A stretch of 64,000 bases of DNA from Cymbidium sinense (Eukaryota; Streptophyta; Magnoliopsida; Asparagales; Orchidaceae), in assembly GCA_021442155.1 (NCBI GenBank), contig CM038225.1, positions 80,488,925 through 80,552,924 on the forward strand. Reading direction: 5' to 3'. Each line of letters begins with the position of its first letter. The first letter of the stretch is position 1. The notes under the pieces are model-generated. The model ran no database searches. It saw nothing but the letters and a program-made list of their open reading frames with translations, and was not told the origin of the DNA. This document shows positions 59,925 through 64,000 of this stretch, piece by piece. Both the position numbers and the translations under genes were made by a program.

Positions 59925-62546
59925 CTTATACTATTGAGAATGTAGGGGCATGATGACCTGTACTGACTAACTGTCTTGCATAAGCTACATGATCTGCTAC
60001 TACCTCTATTCTCATTCATAGTATTCCTAAATCTACTGGTGTGCGGTCTTCTTGACCTTCTGCGAAAAGCAAGTGGTAACTCAAGTATGCCTAGTCCAGC
60101 ATTATAAGTTGGCCATTCAAAATGATCAGATAGTGTATGGAACTCAGCTGCATATGTAAGCTTATACAAGTGTAGAGTGTAATACTATGATACATATGTC
60201 AAATGATTTAATCTTCTAAATCCCAATACAACAATAGTATGCGGGCAGGACAAATGATATATTACTGTCTTATTATAGCTACACCTACACTGACCATTAT
60301 CCGAGAAATCCACTCTGAATGATCTACATGACGTATCAAACACTTATATTTCTCTAGGGTTGATGTTAACTAGTTTTGAAAATTGTCTAGCTTACCTTTC
60401 AAAATGTTGTAGCATAGTTACCACCCACTGTGTGAACATTGAAATGTTTGATTCTTGTTGTTGAGTTGCATACCTTTTTTATAAAAAGTGTAACAATGTA
60501 ATAATAAATAGCAGTGATTGGTGCCTGAATTGATAACCCATGCACACGTTTAAGCACTTCATTGAAACACTCTGATATGTTTGTCATCATAGTTCCATAA
60601 TGCATCCCACCATCATACACTAAATACAATTTAACTGGGTCATGCTCAACAAGCCATTTGTGTGCTTCTGCCTTTACATTTTGTATGTCAGCCATCTAGC
60701 GATTAAAAGAAAGCATATTATCAGAGGTTCTAGCCATATACATTTGTTGGCATACAATTCTACATCTTCAATCCCCATTCTACGTATGGCTTTCTTGAAG
60801 TTTCACGCAGATGTCTCAAACAATGCCTGTCCCATGAAAAATATCTCTACAACCACGCAATAAGCCAGACATGTTTATCCAATATTGTACATAGGTCACG
60901 TCTAGTAGATACCACTGGTAGCATCTCCTAGAGACACATTAGAAACCAATGCCAAGATTCATTTGATTTAGATTCCACCACAAAAGGCAAGAGGAAACAA
61001 ATCATTATTTTCATCAATTCCAGTAGTAGTAAGCAATGTATCATGATATTTACCAAGCAAGAATGTACTATCTAAGCTCAGGACTAGACAACAATTGCCC
61101 CAACCCAAAAGATGGACTAAAACCCCAAAAATTCTTTAGAATCGTGTACTGCTTGATTATGTTCTATATAATGTACCTGGTAAACTGTAACAAATTGCTT
61201 CCATAAAGATATTAAGAGTCCTGTAAGACTCTTTCCAGTTACCAAAAATTATCTTAATTGTCTTACGCCTAACATCCCAAGCCTTCATATAAGATACCTT
61301 CACATTAAATTTTAATTCCATTCGACTGATAATCTCCCTAGGTTTTAGATCAATTTGATGACGTATTACAGGTAGAATGAAATAAGCAATGAATTTAGAA
61401 CCGCAATGCTGGTACCGCCTATCATTGTATGTATGCATCTATGGCATCTCCAACTCTAGAGATTCTCTAGGCACTTCCTAGACGCTTGCTGTGGATACAA
61501 CGCAGGCGCCAGTGACATACTCTACCAGGATGTTTGTGCTGTACACATATCACTATGAAGTTCTTCTAGTTTGAAGTAATTATTATAAACTGAATGTTGT
61601 TATTTATAGATCAACCAATAAAAACAAATTGAAAATTTCTTTTACTCACAAAATACATGCCTTACATAAGTTCACCTGGGATTTCAACATCATCTCATAA
61701 GACATTATTATCAATTGGTCCATTAAAAATAACATCATTGTCCCATTCCCTCATCATTTGATAAATACAGACATAATCATTATTAGAAAACATTTGACTT
61801 TCATCTTCAATATTCTTAAATGAATGAATCTTTAAGAGATCATGACTGCTAACATAATCAGCTGTAGTTTATAACCCAGGTGAACAATCATCATCACTAT
61901 CACTGTGCTCAGATTCACTACTTGAGTCACTATTCATGGCCCCATACTCATCATCAAGTGTAGTACTCTGTGGTGCATTTGGTTCATCTAAATTATATAC
62001 AACATCATCTTTGGGTCTGTAATTCAATTATACACATAAGTAGTAGAGTTATTGCATATTACAAAAATTAAAAACAAAGGTAGGCCATGTTATACAATAT
62101 TTCGAAGGATTTAATTCATCGAAGCTCCTCTATGTCATTAAGGTAGCAGCTGAGATGAAATCTTATGTAAGGTTTGACGAGATATCTGTTGGCCTTAAGA
62201 AAGTATCAACTAATGTTGATGCAATATTAATATTTACCACTTCCACATATAGAATCAATGTCTAGTGAGAAGCTTCATCCAATATAACATCGTAAACTTC
62301 ATCATCAGAAATAACTGATGCTATAAATCCATTCCCCACCAGATAATGACATGTCAGACTAACTGTGTGATGCTCTGAATTAATGTGTAGTGATCTCATA
62401 ATTTTTTATTTCAAATCCAATAAGGTGGTGTGTCGTTGAACTTTAATTGGACAGTTTCTACCACAAACATATGTTAGAATAAACTGATCATAAAAACTTA
62501 GTTCGTTACCATAGAATAAGATCAACAAGACCAACTCTCGACTCAT
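59925..62546 (-). pseudogene. MuDR-type (MULE) transposase
   Basis: Minus strand from ATG 62546. Order: N-terminal PB1-like part (MSRELVLLILFYGNELSFYD, then CPIKVQRHTTLL); acidic stretch MNSDSSSESEHSDSDDDCS (about 61935-61880); zinc-type DNA-binding region VCHWRLRCIHSKRLGSA and HTYNDRRYQHCGSKFIAYFI (about 61515-61375); DUF region VSYMKAWDVRRKTIKIIFGN; DDE core LSLDSTFLLGKYHDTLL (about 61085-61030) with the first aspartate; TILDKHVWL; NISECFNEVLKRVHGL; SWIM finger CRCSYNKTVIYHLSCPHTIV (about 60287-60228); and a zinc-knuckle-like SCSLCKTVSQYRSSCP (about 59990-59940). Probable introns include 61566-61649 and about 62026-62095. About ten in-frame stops are seen, several at expected Gln/Arg/Trp codons. 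The gene is otherwise near full length. Confidence 0.85.
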
Positions 62547-62557
62547 TACAAGATAAG

Positions 62558-64000
62558 TGTTGACCACATTTTTAGAATGAGCTTCTCAACCTCTCCATCT
62601 CAGACATAGGACTCCTCTTAGACACTAGGAGTTCCTTAGTCTTAAGACACTTATAGTGACTAGGTGAACACTCAACCTAACCCTAAAGACTTAGAAGAGT
62701 TAGCCATAGGAATAGATCATGTCTTAAGGGTGTTAGGAAAACTTGCCTACCCTATAGCTTAAACCAAATCCCTACTTCCTTCTTTCAAGTCAAACTCCAA
62801 ATCCAAACCAACTTCAAATTCAAACCAACTCCAAATCCAAAGCAACTTAAAATTCAAACCAATTCCAAATTCAAATCAACTTTAAATCCAAATTAACTTC
62901 AAATTCAAACCAATTCCAAATCCAAATAAACTTCAAATCCAAATCAACTTCAAACTCAAATTAACATCAATTCTAAATCAAATTCAAATCAAATTCCAAC
63001 TTAATTGATTTTATCGAACCTTAAATCATTTCCAATGGATTTTCTCAAATTCAAATCAATTCCAAGTGATTGAAACCCATGATTGAATTTCAAAATTCAA
63101 AAATCTTTCCTAAGCTCTTTGATTTCATCTTATGGACTTAGCTCAAATCAAATTCAAATCATTCCAAATTCAAATCATAACCCATTTATATTCTCATTTA
63201 TATTCACAAATATAAATGTAATATAAATTCAAATAACCAAAACCAAATTCAAAACTCAAATCCAAATCTAATCAAAATCCAACCTAAACTCTTTCAAGTC
63301 AAATTCTTGAACTTAGCCAAATCAACCTCAAATCAATCCAAATCCTTAGATTTTCTTCATGATTCAATCAATACTCCAATCATGAAACAAAATATAAACA
63401 CAAACTTCAATCATCAAACCAAAACTAAATTCAAAACTCAAACCCAGGTCAAACCCATGTTTATCTTTTGAACTTGAAATTATCAAATGAATCAAAACCC
63501 ATTTGACTCCAATTCACTTGCAAATGGATTTATATTTCAATCATAAGTCCATATGTGTGTTCAACCAAACTTGAATCAAGCCTTGATCAAGTCAATTGAC
63601 CCACTTAGGCTCACTTGACCCAAAGTGACTTAAAGCACCTTTTTGAGCCAAATTCTAATCAAACCCAAATTGGATTGAACTAAGCATCTAAGCCTCACAT
63701 TGTGAGCAACAGTCATCATAAGATGATCAATCATTCAAATTGGGTCAAACCAAGTCAAATCTAGCCTTTGACTAAGTCAATATTTGACCAAAATGAAACC
63801 TAAACTAGCTAAAATCTACCATAGGCCAAATTGATTAAAACCATTGATCAAAACCAGTTTATGATCAATGTTTGACCAAGTCATCATTTGAGCCTAACCT
63901 TTCCATTGACCTAAGTTGAATTGACCTACCTAAAGTCAAAATGTGTCAAATCTTGATCTAAGCCAAATTGATTGCAACCAATGGGTCAAATTCATTCTAA
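62558..64000 (+). mobile_element. Family A giant LTR, copy A4 (5' part)
   Basis: Starts TGTTGACCACATTTTTAGAA and follows A1 closely: GACATAGGACTCCTCT, GTCTTAAGACACTT, CACTCAACCTAA(C/T)CC, the CAAATTCAAA-rich part (62780-63450), TATTCACAAATATAAAT, then the TTGACC part from about 63595. It runs off the window. No PPT-like sequence precedes it, so it is a 5' LTR or a solo LTR. It begins 11 bases upstream of the ATG of the MULE transposase on the other strand. Confidence 0.8.

Overview
The window looks like transposon-dense nuclear DNA of a flowering plant. I infer this from the mobile elements: Ty3/gypsy elements carrying the extra archaeal-type RNase H of the Tat lineage, plant L1-type LINEs, a MuDR-type transposase next to a plant mobile domain (PMD), a hAT-type MITE, and many AT-rich microsatellites. 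CpG looks sparse. I cannot name the species. I see no intact host gene, tRNA, rRNA or CRISPR array. Almost every coding region is a decayed transposon gene, and the one host-like coding segment is a captured piece of aconitase.

Layout. 1-17132: element 1, a decayed Tat-like gypsy element with gag, protease, RT, RNase H, second RNase H and integrase up to about 7285, then tandem-repeat-rich 3' DNA, then a roughly 7.4 kb LTR of 'family A'. 17133-23127: element 2, a second gypsy element in which most of RT, both RNases H and the integrase core are deleted. From 23128: its 3' LTR ('family B'), which contains a reading frame matching the first ~80 residues of aconitase. 26883-28061: a 5'-truncated LINE on the minus strand with a 14 bp target duplication. 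29386-32971: a 5'-truncated L1 LINE on the plus strand with endonuclease, RT, zf-RVT and RNase H remains. 32972-37521: an array of about 1 kb repeat units separated by AT microsatellites. One unit carries a 500 bp hAT-type MITE, and the array ends in a large imperfect palindrome.

37522-45276 is a minus-strand family A LTR containing a 1545 bp non-autonomous MULE with a 9 bp target duplication. 45352-56118 may be a decayed CACTA-like element, interrupted by a 7078 bp solo LTR of family A with target duplication AAGTC. 56119-56700 resumes the broken right arm of the palindrome. 57627-62546 (minus strand) is a MuDR-type transposase followed by an intron-containing PMD, possibly one spliced transcript. 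62558-64000 is the start of a fourth family A LTR, inserted 11 bp upstream of that transposase's start codon.

The nesting gives an order of events. The palindrome formed first. The MITE then entered its left arm. The right arm was split by LTR and CACTA-like DNA, which were themselves invaded by a MULE and a solo LTR. The most unusual points are the LTR family of about 7 kb with a dense TTGACC (W-box-like) array, the aconitase capture, the linked transposase-PMD gene, and the reconstructable nested insertions. All family assignments come from reading translated motifs by eye, without database searches.
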